Source: Acidobacteriaceae bacterium (GTDB lineage: Bacteria > Acidobacteriota > Terriglobia > Terriglobales > Acidobacteriaceae). From it: 64,000 bases of DNA. The position numbers were made by a program, and so were the translations under genes. The notes below the pieces were generated by a model, which was given only the letters and a program-made list of their open reading frames with translations, did no database searches and was not told the origin of the DNA. The stretch covers positions 124,001-188,000 of the forward strand of contig JAOAPC010000016.1 of NCBI GenBank assembly GCA_025462735.1, written 5' to 3'. Positions 1 to 9,447 of the stretch are shown here, in pieces; the stretch's first letter is position 1; each line of letters begins with the position of its first letter.

Positions 1-1314
1 TGCTGGTCCACTCCCATTCTCTCGCATTCGGGTAAAGCGATGGGCTCGTTTGCCATGTATTACCGTGAACCGCGCAGTCCGAGCCCGGCTGAGACCCGCG
101 CCCTGGAAATGGCCACCCATCTCGCCGGTATTGCCATTGAACGCAAGCTGTCGCGCGAACAGCTACAGCGAAGCGAAGCTTATCTGGCCGAAGCGCAGAG
201 GTTGAGCCACACCGGCAGCTGGGCTTTCAATGCTGGAGAGGCGATCTACTGGTCAGAGGAAAATTTCCGAATTTGGGGCTTCAATCCGCAGCAGGGTCTT
301 CCGGATCGCGAAACCGTGTTGCACCGGATCCATCCAGAGGATCGCGACAGGGTGGTCGAAAGTGTCGAGAAGGCGGTACGCGAAAAAAGCGACTATGCTG
401 TCGAGTTCAGAATCGTGCTACCCGAGGGAACAGTCAAACACATCCATGGGTTAGGCCATCCGGTGTTTAGCGCGAGCGGGGAGCTTGTTGAAGTCGTCGG
501 TACGCAGCTCGACGTGACAGAACGTAAACGCGCCGAAGAAGAACGCGAGAGATTGGGGCAGCTACAGGCGGATCTCGCACACATAAACAGAGTGACCACC
601 ATGGGCGAGTTGACCGCGTCTCTAGCGCACGAGATCAAGCAGCCCATTACCGCAGCCTTAACCGACGCCAAAACCTGCATGCGATGGCTTCGTCGCGATG
701 AGCCCGACCTGGCAGAGGCGTGCGAAACCGCATCGAGAGTGGTTACAGACGTAACGCGCGCGTCCGAAATCATTAGCAGAATCAGCTTGCTGTTCAAGAA
801 GGGCGCTCCGCAGCACGCGTTGGTTGATGTAAATGAACTGATTCGGGAAATGATTGTCCTACTGCGTAGTGAGGCCGCCCGGCACTCGATCTTGATTCGC
901 TCCGAGCTCGCCGACGGTCTTCCCAACATCATGGCGGAGCGGGTTCAGTTACAGCAGGTGTTCATGAACCTGATGCTCAATGGCATTGATGCCATGAAGG
1001 ACGTATGCACCGCAGGTGAACTGACCATAAAGTCGCAGCAACTTAAGGAGAACCAACTGCTGGTATCGGTCAGTGATACTGGAGTCGGACTGCCGCAACA
1101 GCAAGCCGAACAAATGTTCAACGCGTTCTTTAGTACGAAGGCCCACGGTACGGGTATGGGACTGCCGATCAGCCGCTCCATCATCGAATCTCACGGGGGC
1201 CGTCTGTGGGCCACCTCCAACTCTGGCCGGGGCGCAAGCTTCCATTTCACTCTGCCAAGCAAGGGCGAAAGACGTACGACATCGGCACAGAGCGACATCC
1301 CTCAGAGCGCCTAG
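1..1314 (+). CDS. Sensor histidine kinase (GAF-PAS-HisKA-HATPase), 5' partial
   Basis: The frame is open from base 1, and the bases before the first ATG (40) already encode a GAF-like end, so the gene starts upstream of the window. Counting from that ATG, the visible parts are the tail of a GAF domain (to about residue 40), a PAS_3-type fold (about 50-165), the dimerisation/phosphoacceptor helix with H197 in LAHEIKQP, and a HATPase_c domain with an N-box (NLMLNGIDAM) and glycine boxes DTGVGLP and GTGMGLPI. No transmembrane segment is visible, so the visible part is cytosolic. It should autophosphorylate and pass phosphate to a response regulator that lies outside the window. It converges on a Crp/Fnr gene. 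Confidence 0.93.
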   Translation, partial: CWSTPILSHSGKAMGSFAMYYREPRSPSPAETRALEMATHLAGIAIERKLSREQLQRSEAYLAEAQRLSHTGSWAFNAGEAIYWSEENFRIWGFNPQQGLPDRETVLHRIHPEDRDRVVESVEKAVREKSDYAVEFRIVLPEGTVKHIHGLGHPVFSASGELVEVVGTQLDVTERKRAEEERERLGQLQADLAHINRVTTMGELTASLAHEIKQPITAALTDAKTCMRWLRRDEPDLAEACETASRVVTDVTRASEIISRISLLFKKGAPQHALVDVNELIREMIVLLRSEAARHSILIRSELADGLPNIMAERVQLQQVFMNLMLNGIDAMKDVCTAGELTIKSQQLKENQLLVSVSDTGVGLPQQQAEQMFNAFFSTKAHGTGMGLPISRSIIESHGGRLWATSNSGRGASFHFTLPSKGERRTTSAQSDIPQSA

Positions 1315-1353
1315 TCAGTTCCAGAGCTCAAAGAACCTTCAAAGCAGGCACGA

Positions 1354-2103
1354 TTATCTCAAGCCAAGCTCGCCGTTGTATTGCTGGGTCATCTTGTAGC
1401 ACTCACAGGCGGAGTCCTCCAGTTTCTTGCGGTTCAGAATCGTGACCGCGCCACGCGTGTACTTGATAGTCTGCTCCTTCTGCAAAATGCTGGCGGCCAA
1501 AGTCACACTTGGTCTTCCTGTTCCCAGCATGGTTGCAAGAAAGTCATGGGTAATTGGCAGCGTCTCCGAATCGACCCTATCCTGGGTCATCAGCAACCAC
1601 CGCGCCAGGCGCTGCTTGATATCATGCAGCCGATTACACGCCGCGGTCTGCGCGATCTGCATTCCCAAGAGTACCGCGTAGCGGCACAAGTCCAACTGAA
1701 GGCCTGGAGCCGATTCCAAAATTTTCTGTAACGCTCCCACTTGTATGCGGAAGCCATCTCCCGGGATTTGTATTACCTCCCTCATCATGCCTGTGCCCAG
1801 GCCAACCGCCGCTGGTATTCCCGTAAAACCTTCATTCCCTACCACGCCGGTCTCGGCCGTCTTCCCATTTCTCATGGCGACAACCAGAGAAATCAAACCT
1901 CCATTCAGAAAATACGCATATTTTATTTTGTCACAGGCTTCGTGAATAACCAGATGGTGCGGCAGGTCGAGATATTCGAGATGAGGACGCAGTAAGCTGT
2001 AGTCGCTATCGGAGGCCGACAAAAGTAGGATGTTTTTTACAGCCTTCCCCTGAGCGTTCGTGCGCTCGCCCGACTGCACGACCTGGGGCTTGTAGGTGGC
2101 CAT
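1354..2103 (-). CDS. Crp/Fnr family transcriptional regulator
   Basis: 249 residues. An N-terminal cyclic-nucleotide-binding-like beta roll (about 25-130, with the GVVGNEGFTGIP turn) is followed by a dimer helix and a C-terminal winged helix-turn-helix (about 175-235; recognition part LATMLGTGRPSVTLAASIL). The N-terminal Cys cluster of Fnr and the Arg/Ser pair of the cAMP pocket are not evident, so the ligand is unknown. This subtype is common in rhizobia and Acidobacteria. It is a single gene that converges on the histidine kinase. Confidence 0.88.
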   Translation of the reverse strand: MATYKPQVVQSGERTNAQGKAVKNILLLSASDSDYSLLRPHLEYLDLPHHLVIHEACDKIKYAYFLNGGLISLVVAMRNGKTAETGVVGNEGFTGIPAAVGLGTGMMREVIQIPGDGFRIQVGALQKILESAPGLQLDLCRYAVLLGMQIAQTAACNRLHDIKQRLARWLLMTQDRVDSETLPITHDFLATMLGTGRPSVTLAASILQKEQTIKYTRGAVTILNRKKLEDSACECYKMTQQYNGELGLR

Positions 2104-2314
2104 AAACGATCCTTGAATAAGGAACCAGTATCACAGGCGAGAATCTTCCTGTGGTCAAAATTATACGAGCGCTTCATTCGCTGTGGAATCCGGAGCTGGA
2201 TTGGCTTGAAATGTCACCATTCCACTCAGAGCAGTAGTGAGTGAAAATCTCCTGATTACAACAGTTGGTGCTCACAGCCGGAAGACCTCGAGCGATGTTC
2301 CGTTCTATGGGAGA

Positions 2315-3844
2315 ATGGCTCCCATGCCTAAGCTTGGTTCCAGCGCCTCGCCTGATTCCATGCGCACCGCCTACTTCGGGCTTGCTATCTTTCTGTTCAG
2401 TTTTTTTCTGCCAGCGGTCGGCTCTCTCATCGGCTTCCAGTGTGCTTTTTGGGCCCTCACCTCTTGGAATCACCAAGACAAAATATCTTCCCTTGCACTA
2501 TTTGGGGGCTGGCTCAATCCCATGGTGCTCGTACTCTTCTTTCTCTCTATTTTCCGCCGTGCACCGCGGATTCGATCCGTGCTTACGGTCACTATTCTCT
2601 TTTCTATACCCATGACGTGGATCGCCATCTATCGCATGGCGGTTGTCGGAATGTATATGGATTTGGATGTCGGCCACTTTCTCTGGATCGCCGGAATTCT
2701 CGTTATCGCGTTGCCAAACGTTCGGCCCGCGTTTTCATTCTCACTAGCTCGGTGGCTTGCGGGCGGGGCAGCCTCGGTGATTGCTTTCCTTTCTGTTCCC
2801 CTCCTTATTGCCCTCACAATGCGTCCCGCGAGCGAGCTGGACGATTTCTTTTATGTGGTTGCCTGGACCCTAAAGGAACCGAGTATCTGCGGAAAAATCA
2901 GTGCGAATGCGATTGGCCGTCCAGACCAGCGTGATTCCACGGATTTCACCTACATGCAATCGGATTGTTATCGCAATATTGCGGCAATGCTTCACGCGCC
3001 GGACCTGTGCAGCCACGTCAAATCCGCTAGCATTGATCGCCTTATCGGTAGTCCTTCCGCGAAATTGAGCTGCCGCAAGCAGCAATACACCCTGGGCACG
3101 GCCATGCCTGGCACTGAACCGAACTTAATTGGTACTATGCGCTCGATGGGCTTGGGTGACGAGCAATTGGCGGAATTTCTTTACGAGGAGCGGCCCGATA
3201 ATTATCTTGATCCTGTTTTGAAAATTCTTCGAAACGATCCTGCGTTTCTCTCACGCCTGACCGCCGCACCAAACTACGACGAACCATTCAGGTTAGAAAA
3301 TAGGCGCAGTGCGCATTCGTTGGAGTTCCTGGATGACATAATTGCCATACAGTCGGATATTCCCTCTCTCTGCAAAAAAATCTCTCCGAATGCACAGGCC
3401 CAAGACTTCGGCGGCCATTTTTTGCTACGAAATGCCTGCTTCTCGAACGTCGCTTTCAACCGGAGAGACGAATCTCTCTGCGGGAACCTAGCGCGTGCGG
3501 GAGACATCCAGCAACCAAATCACGGTGACCCTAGTAGGGCCTATGAGGCCTGCGTGAAAACTGTGGCTATCCTGCGCGATCCACGCACGCACTTGCAGTC
3601 GTTTCGCTATCCAGGAAGTTACTTTCCCACCTGGCCACAATTCCAGGAAGCTATCCAGCAACTTGGTTACCCCTCGACCACTCCGTGGTTGCAGCTTCCC
3701 CATCCGGTACCCGAACAGTATGCAAATTACTTCTTGTATGTCGCCCAGCCGCAACACGTTACGGCTCGCGCCGATTTCGTCCGCCGTGTACTTGCCATCC
3801 AGTCGGCTTCGTCTCTCGCATTTCGACAAACCGCCTCAAGATGA
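2315..3844 (+). CDS. Membrane protein with Cys-rich C-terminal repeat region, function unknown
   Basis: A GTG start at 2237 is possible; ATG 2315, preceded by GGAGA, seems better. About five hydrophobic segments fill the first 200 residues (for example FGLAIFLFSFFLPAVGSLI). A soluble region of about 300 residues follows, with recurring pairs of the form C-x3-(I/V)A ... (D/E)xLC (SDCYRNIAAMLHAPDLC, NACFSNVAFNRRDESLC). These look like degenerate helical repeats stabilised by Cys, probably outside the cytoplasm. I do not recognise the family and assign no function. Confidence 0.6.
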   Translation: MAPMPKLGSSASPDSMRTAYFGLAIFLFSFFLPAVGSLIGFQCAFWALTSWNHQDKISSLALFGGWLNPMVLVLFFLSIFRRAPRIRSVLTVTILFSIPMTWIAIYRMAVVGMYMDLDVGHFLWIAGILVIALPNVRPAFSFSLARWLAGGAASVIAFLSVPLLIALTMRPASELDDFFYVVAWTLKEPSICGKISANAIGRPDQRDSTDFTYMQSDCYRNIAAMLHAPDLCSHVKSASIDRLIGSPSAKLSCRKQQYTLGTAMPGTEPNLIGTMRSMGLGDEQLAEFLYEERPDNYLDPVLKILRNDPAFLSRLTAAPNYDEPFRLENRRSAHSLEFLDDIIAIQSDIPSLCKKISPNAQAQDFGGHFLLRNACFSNVAFNRRDESLCGNLARAGDIQQPNHGDPSRAYEACVKTVAILRDPRTHLQSFRYPGSYFPTWPQFQEAIQQLGYPSTTPWLQLPHPVPEQYANYFLYVAQPQHVTARADFVRRVLAIQSASSLAFRQTASR

Positions 3845-3970
3845 CTATAGGCGTAGACCGCGCTGCGGTCATGAGCTAGACCTTAAGGAACTGTTCCGCT
3901 ACGCCTGGCGTCCGTAGACTTGTGCCATCCTCCCCGACGATCAGAAGATTATCTGAGGACCCAGCCTGCG

Positions 3971-4594
3971 ATGCACATGCAATGGTTCAGTCAGCACAGT
4001 ATCCCGTTTACCGTGATTTTGGAGTACATTCCACTGATTGCGACGGTGGCGACCACCGTCCTGAGCCTGGTGCTGGCACGTGCCACCCTGCGCTATGCAG
4101 AGGCCAGCGACAAAAGCCTGGCGCTGGCGCGTGAGGAGTTCGAGCGCCAATGGTCACCCGAATTGCACATTAAGTTGGAGAGGGTCAACTCTCGTCAAGC
4201 GAGAATCGTGGTCACCAATTTGGCGAAGATTTCTGTGCTGCTGCAGTTGGTACAATTGCGCCGGCTGGCGATGGGTGTTCCTTCTTTGCGCACCGTCCTG
4301 AATGAACCGCTGGTGGGGGGGACAACCTGGAACCACGATCTGGGGAAGAATCTGTTTGGCTGCACTGGCGACGACTACGAAGGCCAGATCGCTGCCTCCA
4401 TGGCTTTTTATGCTTCCGGACGCCTGTTTCATACCGACTGGTTCCGCTTTCAGATCCAGGTCAGCCACGGGGAGATCCTACGGCTTGAGCCGGTGAACAT
4501 CGCGGCCCGGCGGGTACGCATGATCGATAGCGCTGACGAAACAGAGCAGGAGTTGGTGAAGGACGTGGCCAAAGCCAGCGCTGCGAACGCGTAA
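3971..4594 (+). CDS. Single-pass membrane protein, unknown function
   Basis: The frame is open from a TTG at 3920, but ATG 3971 with upstream TGAGGA fits better. One membrane segment (ILEYIPLIATVATTVLSLVLA) lies near the N-terminus, followed by a charged helix and a beta-rich soluble domain of about 150 residues. The layout of a short N-terminus, one helix and a coiled stretch suggests a membrane-anchored cytosolic domain. No family was recognised. Confidence 0.6.
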   Translation: MHMQWFSQHSIPFTVILEYIPLIATVATTVLSLVLARATLRYAEASDKSLALAREEFERQWSPELHIKLERVNSRQARIVVTNLAKISVLLQLVQLRRLAMGVPSLRTVLNEPLVGGTTWNHDLGKNLFGCTGDDYEGQIAASMAFYASGRLFHTDWFRFQIQVSHGEILRLEPVNIAARRVRMIDSADETEQELVKDVAKASAANA

Positions 4595-4703
4595 TAGTCC
4601 GTTAACGCCGGAACTCCAAGGCAAAGTACACCTTTCTAGCCCAGGCCACGGGCAAACTCGTGCGAAGGCGTGGCATCTCACTCGCCGAGAGTCACAGATC
4701 TTT

Positions 4704-5264
4704 ATGAAATCTTACTTTGCAGTTGCCGTAATTATTGCAATGACATCCTTTGGATCCGCGTCAGCTCAAACTAGCGAGCCAGCACCGGCCGGAACGAAGG
4801 TTGACCAGCAGGACCCGACAACCGTTCAACCCACAAAACAGAAGATCGAGGTGACGCCGAGTGTGATCCGTGAAGCGCAGCAAAAGCTGGACGATGCCGG
4901 TTATCGCGCAGGGAACGCCGATGGAAAAATCGGCCCAAAAACCCGATCCGCAATACGCAAATATCAGCGAGACCAGAGCCTATCCGTAAATGGCAAGCTC
5001 GATGAGAGCACGCTTTCTCATCTCAACGTGGGCGGAAATGAAACCATGTCCGCGGCCCCAGGAGACCTGAAAAATGGCGCGAGGGCAGCGGGTCACGACA
5101 TTAAGAAGGGGCATCCCGTCGCCGCCGCCAAGGCCATGGGCAAAGGAATCGGTCGCGCGGGCAAAGAGGTGGGTGAAGGGACAAAGTCCGACGTGGTGAA
5201 AGGCGCGAACAAAGTCAAGGACAAGACGTCGGGCGACGATCCGGCCACACCGCCGAAGCAATAG
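4704..5264 (+). CDS. Exported peptidoglycan-binding domain protein
   Basis: 186 residues. Residues 1-21 are a signal peptide ending SASA/Q. Residues about 52-108 form a PG_binding_1 domain, recognisable from AQQKLDDAGYRAGNADGKIG, KTRSAIRKYQ and LDESTLSHL. A low-complexity Lys/Gly/Ala-rich tail follows. There is no catalytic domain, so it probably only binds cell wall in the periplasm. It appears to be a single-gene unit. Confidence 0.8.
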   Translation: MKSYFAVAVIIAMTSFGSASAQTSEPAPAGTKVDQQDPTTVQPTKQKIEVTPSVIREAQQKLDDAGYRAGNADGKIGPKTRSAIRKYQRDQSLSVNGKLDESTLSHLNVGGNETMSAAPGDLKNGARAAGHDIKKGHPVAAAKAMGKGIGRAGKEVGEGTKSDVVKGANKVKDKTSGDDPATPPKQ

Positions 5265-5439
5265 GAGTAAGTCTCTCGCGTTACCCCTCGAAGAAGCACT
5301 TTCCGTCAGATATTCTCATCGGCGCAAGGCTGGGATACGTACCGGCCCCCTAACTGCCTGAACACTGATACTCGACAAGTGTGATTCGCTAATTTTAGCT
5401 TCATCCGACGCCTGCGGATAAGCCCGTTTCGAATTGTCG

Positions 5440-6162
5440 TCATTTCCTGCCGAAGACTTCCTTTAGTAACGCGGTGGTGCGGGCGGCTGGGTCCTTGCGG
5501 ATCTGTTTTTCTTGTTCTCCGAGCACATGGAAGAGGCCGTCAAGCGTTTTGCTGACTACGTATTTGTCGACATCAAACTGACCAGCCAGGGCGCTGCCAC
5601 CCGGGGCGCTCTTGATTACCTGGTTATATTGTTGAACCACGCCAACCCGTTCCATAGACCTATGGACGATCGGTGAGAAAGCGACAGTGAGATCGGGGGA
5701 ACTGGTTCGCTTGAAATATTCGGTTGCAGCAGTATCGTCCTCTGTAAGGATGTGGCGGGCGTCGTCGAAAGTCATCTTCTTCAGAGCAGCGAGAAAGATT
5801 TGTTTTGCCTGGGGCGCAGCTTGCTCAGCGGCGCGGTTCATCCCGACTTCGAGTTCGTCCACTTTCGCCCCCATGCCCACCATGCGCAGACCCCGGCCGA
5901 CAGTTGCCAACTTAGGAGGCAACACGATCTTGATGGCTTCGTTTTTCAGGAACCCGTTGGGTCTGCCAGTAAGAGCCACAGCCTTTGCAGTGCTGACCTG
6001 AAGCGCTTGCTTCAGCCCTGCGATGATTTTGTCATTACTCAGGCTGGAGGTGTCGCGGTGCGCAAGAGTTTCGCCGGCTTTCTTGAGAACTTCGTCAAGT
6101 TGCGCCGCATTGTAGGTGGAGCAGAAGATTACAAGAGCGATGATGAGCAGGGAAACACGCAT
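5440..6162 (-). CDS. DUF4197 family exported protein
   Basis: 240 residues. An N-terminal signal sequence (LLIIALVIFCSTYNA) is followed by an all-helical domain with family hallmarks: GLKQALQVSTAKAV, IVLPPKL, AAEQAAPQAKQIF, the TFDDARHIL stretch followed by acidic residues and TAATEYFKR, and the C-terminal DKYVVSKTLDGLF. Members are periplasmic or lipoprotein-like and their function is not established. No operon partner lies next to it. Confidence 0.85.
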   Translation of the reverse strand: MRVSLLIIALVIFCSTYNAAQLDEVLKKAGETLAHRDTSSLSNDKIIAGLKQALQVSTAKAVALTGRPNGFLKNEAIKIVLPPKLATVGRGLRMVGMGAKVDELEVGMNRAAEQAAPQAKQIFLAALKKMTFDDARHILTEDDTAATEYFKRTSSPDLTVAFSPIVHRSMERVGVVQQYNQVIKSAPGGSALAGQFDVDKYVVSKTLDGLFHVLGEQEKQIRKDPAARTTALLKEVFGRK

Positions 6163-6394
6163 GAGAGTCCTCGCAGCGGGTAAGTTGAGCTGGGTGATTC
6201 TATCGCAATGGGCTTGTGAGAATTTGTGAGCGTACTCTCACGTACTCCGGGAACAATCACTCCAGGTGGCAGGGGAACCAACCTTTTTGTGGTCCTTAGA
6301 AGGCGTTTACAAGCGTATAGAAACCCGTTTGCTCCTAAAAGATTGGGCCGATGCGATCAACGCACCGGCCCATTTTATTGACGTGGACAACGCC

Positions 6395-7744
6395 TCAGGG
6401 ACAGGTACAGCCACTAATAACATCGGAGTCCAACGTGACCGCGCCATTCCGCGCCAGGGCTCTGCCTTCCAGATCCACGCCGGTGGTGACTGTGATTGAG
6501 GTCAGCGCCAGGATGTTTCCTTTGAAGACTGAGTTTGTTCCTAGAGTCGCCGAGCTGCCGACCTGCCAGAAGACGTTGCAGGCCTTAGCGCCGTTGGTCA
6601 GGACAACATGGCTGCCGCTGCCCGTAGTGAGCGTGGACGCGATCTGGAAAATGAAAACTGCATCCGGATTGCCCTGAGCATCGAGAGTGACGTCCCCGGA
6701 GATTGCAAGCGACGATGTTGATTTGTAGACACCAGTGGTGAGCGTCTGCCCGACCAAATCTCCAGCCACCGAACTGGCGCCCGATCGTCCGGCAGCGTCG
6801 ATATAGGCAGCAGTCAAAGTAGTCTGGGCCTGGCCTGCTGGACCGTCGGCAATATGGATCGTCCCGCCCGTCGAGCCCGGGGGGAATCCAGTCACAGCGG
6901 TACCCGGACTAACTCCAACATCTCCGGAGACCGTGGTGGAACCGGTGTTTGTAACAGTGGTTCCAGCCAGGACCGAGAAATTCCCTATTCCAGGACAAAG
7001 GACTACCGGCAACGGTCCACCGGTCTGGCAGGGGCCGGTGGTAAAAGTCTGATGGAACGGCGCGGGCAAAGGCACTCCGCCCATGTCCTTGACCCCCGTA
7101 GTTACTGTGATCGTGTAAGTGGTATTCGCCGCCAAGGCAGTCGAGGGCGTAAAAGTGGCGGTCTGACTGACCACGTTATAGGTCACGGCGCCGGCCACAC
7201 CTTCAATAAAGAATGTGCGCGAAGTGATGGTGAGCGAGTCCATTTGCTCGTCAAAAGTGACCTTGATCTTCTGGTCTAGGGGCACGCAAGTGGCGCCCGC
7301 CGCAAGATTGACGGCGACGACTTCCGGTGGAGAAGCGTCTTTAGTTGCGCGGGTGGTGAAAGAGAAATCGAATGCCTTGGCAAGCGGAGTTCCACTTATG
7401 TCTTTGGCACCAACTGTAATACTCGCGTTATACATCGTACTGGCGGCGAGGTCAGCAGAAGGCTTGAAGGCCCCAATCTTGTTGGCTGCGTCGTACGTAA
7501 CTGTGCCAGATACACCTGCAACCACAAAGGTATCGGTGTTGATGCTTGCCGGATCCATCGGCTTGCTGAAGACCACTGCAATCGAGCGGTTGGTGCCCAC
7601 TCCGTTGGTTTGAGGGACCACCATCAATACCGCGGGAGCGTCGGAAGCTTGGGGAGCTGGCTGGTTTGGAACACCACTACAGCTAAGGAGAAAAATCGTT
7701 ACCAGAAGGGCGGTTGAACCCTTGCAGAACTGTCGGATTGACAT
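6395..7744 (-). CDS. DUF3494 ice-binding-like lipoprotein with two Ig-like domains
   Basis: 449 residues. The N-terminus is a lipoprotein signal with lipobox LLSC (Cys about 22). Two Big_5-type domains follow (about 37-135 and 138-240), each starting with a PxxV...P.....I.V.F...MD pattern and ending in an F-rich strand. The C-terminal 200 residues are a DUF3494 beta-solenoid (GNFSVLAGTTVTNTGS, GDLVGQTLTTGVYKS, KACNVFWQVGSSATLGTNS). DUF3494 proteins bind ice or act as surface adhesins; attachment to the outer membrane is inferred from the lipobox. Confidence 0.9.
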   Translation of the reverse strand: MSIRQFCKGSTALLVTIFLLSCSGVPNQPAPQASDAPAVLMVVPQTNGVGTNRSIAVVFSKPMDPASINTDTFVVAGVSGTVTYDAANKIGAFKPSADLAASTMYNASITVGAKDISGTPLAKAFDFSFTTRATKDASPPEVVAVNLAAGATCVPLDQKIKVTFDEQMDSLTITSRTFFIEGVAGAVTYNVVSQTATFTPSTALAANTTYTITVTTGVKDMGGVPLPAPFHQTFTTGPCQTGGPLPVVLCPGIGNFSVLAGTTVTNTGSTTVSGDVGVSPGTAVTGFPPGSTGGTIHIADGPAGQAQTTLTAAYIDAAGRSGASSVAGDLVGQTLTTGVYKSTSSLAISGDVTLDAQGNPDAVFIFQIASTLTTGSGSHVVLTNGAKACNVFWQVGSSATLGTNSVFKGNILALTSITVTTGVDLEGRALARNGAVTLDSDVISGCTCP

Positions 7745-8021
7745 AGGATCCTTTCACAGTACCTCGGCGAGTTCGGGCGATAACACACCTGGTAGTTAGA
7801 GCTACCTGCCCGCTACTAAGGCCACGATTGGAGCCGAAGCAAGCGTGGGAACAAAAACTCGGAACTCCTGAGAGAGGTGAGCTCCGCAAATTTAACTTTG
7901 AGATTATCTGGCTGTAAAGTCAGAGTGTCTGTTCAGAATCGCTCACTTCGCTGTTTTTTTATCCGGGGAGAATAAGCTGCTTTCCAAGGTGTGATGAGGA
8001 GGCGTCCAATTCCTCGGAAAA
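7745..8021. other. Intergenic, no gene seen
   Basis: A 277-base spacer between the divergently placed upstream region of the DUF3494 gene and the stop of the Nramp-related gene. No reading frame of coding character and no clear terminator was seen. Confidence 0.5.
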
Positions 8022-9347
8022 CTATTTCCAGCTAAGGACCACGCTTGCACCAGCGCAGAACATCACTGCTGTTCCGATCCACCCAACCAACCTGAGGTAG
8101 CGTGGTATTACAAACTGACCCATTACTTTTCTGTCCGACGCCATAATCATGATTACAACCATTAGTGGTCCCGCGATCAACCCATTTAAAACGGCAGCCC
8201 AGAAAAGAGCCCTTACGGCATCGATGTGTAGGAAATTCAGTGATAATCCGACGACGGTTGCGGCGCAGATCGCAGCATAAAACCGTACCGCCTGCTTCGG
8301 CGTCCGCTCCAGACTTGCATTCCAGCGGCAAGCCTCTCCAATGCCGTAGGCAGCGGAGGCTGCCAAAACCGGCACCGCGAGGAGCCCGGTCCCAACGATT
8401 CCGCAAACGAAGAGCGCAAAAGCGAAACGACCGGCCAAAGGCTCCAAAGCGGTGGCAGCTTGAGCCGAGGTGGAAATCTGCGTAACGCCATGAACGTGCA
8501 ACGTAGATGCCGCAGTAAGAATAATGAAAAAGGCAATTACGTTCGAGAACGCCATTCCAACATAAGTGTCGATGCGAATGCGTTCGAGCTGCGCTGGCGC
8601 CTGTACCGGAGCACGCTTTAGCGCCTTCTCCCCCCGGTTGTTTTTTACTTCTTCCACTTCTTGGGAAGCTTGCCAGAAAAAAAGATATGGACTGATGGTG
8701 GTGCCGAGCACCGCCGCTAAAGCAGTCAGATACTCTCTCTTTAACTGAACGTGCGGAATAATACTTGCTCGTAGCACCTCGCTCCAAGGGACATGAACGA
8801 AGAAGATCACGCCAACATAGGCGAAAAGCGACAGTGTGAGCCACTTCAAATATTTCATGTATTTTGAGTAAGGAACAAACAATATGGCAACTAGCGATGT
8901 CGCTCCAAAAAACACCACGAAGATGCTCGACTTTGCCGGAATGAGCAAGTGCAAGGCATCTCCCATGGCGCCGATATCCGCACCTAAGTTGAAAACGTTC
9001 GCAATCGCCACTGCGGTCAGTACGGCATAGAGCAATGGCTTGGGATAGTTTTTGCGAAGATTGCCAGCGATACCGCAGCCAGTGACGCGGCCAACGCGCG
9101 CGCTAATCTCCTGAATCGCGGCCATCAGCGGGTACGAGATGATCATGGTCCAGAGGAGACCGTAACCAAATCCAGCTCCAACCTGAGAATATGTTGCGAT
9201 CCCGCTGGGGTCGTCGTCGGAAGCCCCTGTAACTAGTCCGGGGCCTAGCGTTTTTAGGAAGAGGTTGATGGCACCCAGGCGTTTCTTGCGTTTGCCTGGA
9301 AGGGAACCGTCGATTTTGCGTTCAGGTTTTACAACTTGAGTTGTCAT
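8022..9347 (-). CDS. Nramp-related metal ion transporter
   Basis: The frame is open to 9509, but ATG 9347 (441 residues) avoids a long overlap with the next gene. About eleven membrane helices fit the Nramp fold. The substrate motifs differ from classical Mn/Fe transporters: helix 1 has DDDPSGIAT (residues 44-52) instead of DPGN, and the helix 6 region reads TISPYLFFWQ without the usual Met-Pro-His. That pattern occurs in Nramp-related branches with other divalent substrates such as Mg, so the ion is uncertain. It lies downstream of a ferritin-like DUF892 gene on the same strand. Confidence 0.88.
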   Translation of the reverse strand: MTTQVVKPERKIDGSLPGKRKKRLGAINLFLKTLGPGLVTGASDDDPSGIATYSQVGAGFGYGLLWTMIISYPLMAAIQEISARVGRVTGCGIAGNLRKNYPKPLLYAVLTAVAIANVFNLGADIGAMGDALHLLIPAKSSIFVVFFGATSLVAILFVPYSKYMKYLKWLTLSLFAYVGVIFFVHVPWSEVLRASIIPHVQLKREYLTALAAVLGTTISPYLFFWQASQEVEEVKNNRGEKALKRAPVQAPAQLERIRIDTYVGMAFSNVIAFFIILTAASTLHVHGVTQISTSAQAATALEPLAGRFAFALFVCGIVGTGLLAVPVLAASAAYGIGEACRWNASLERTPKQAVRFYAAICAATVVGLSLNFLHIDAVRALFWAAVLNGLIAGPLMVVIMIMASDRKVMGQFVIPRYLRLVGWIGTAVMFCAGASVVLSWK

Positions 9348-9447
9348 CGGTCCACGAAAACCAGCAAAGGACGCAAAACAAGAGGCGACAGGCCCGCTAG
9401 TTGTCGCCTCAATCTGTTCCTCCTCGTAGCGAATCGCGATCCAACGG

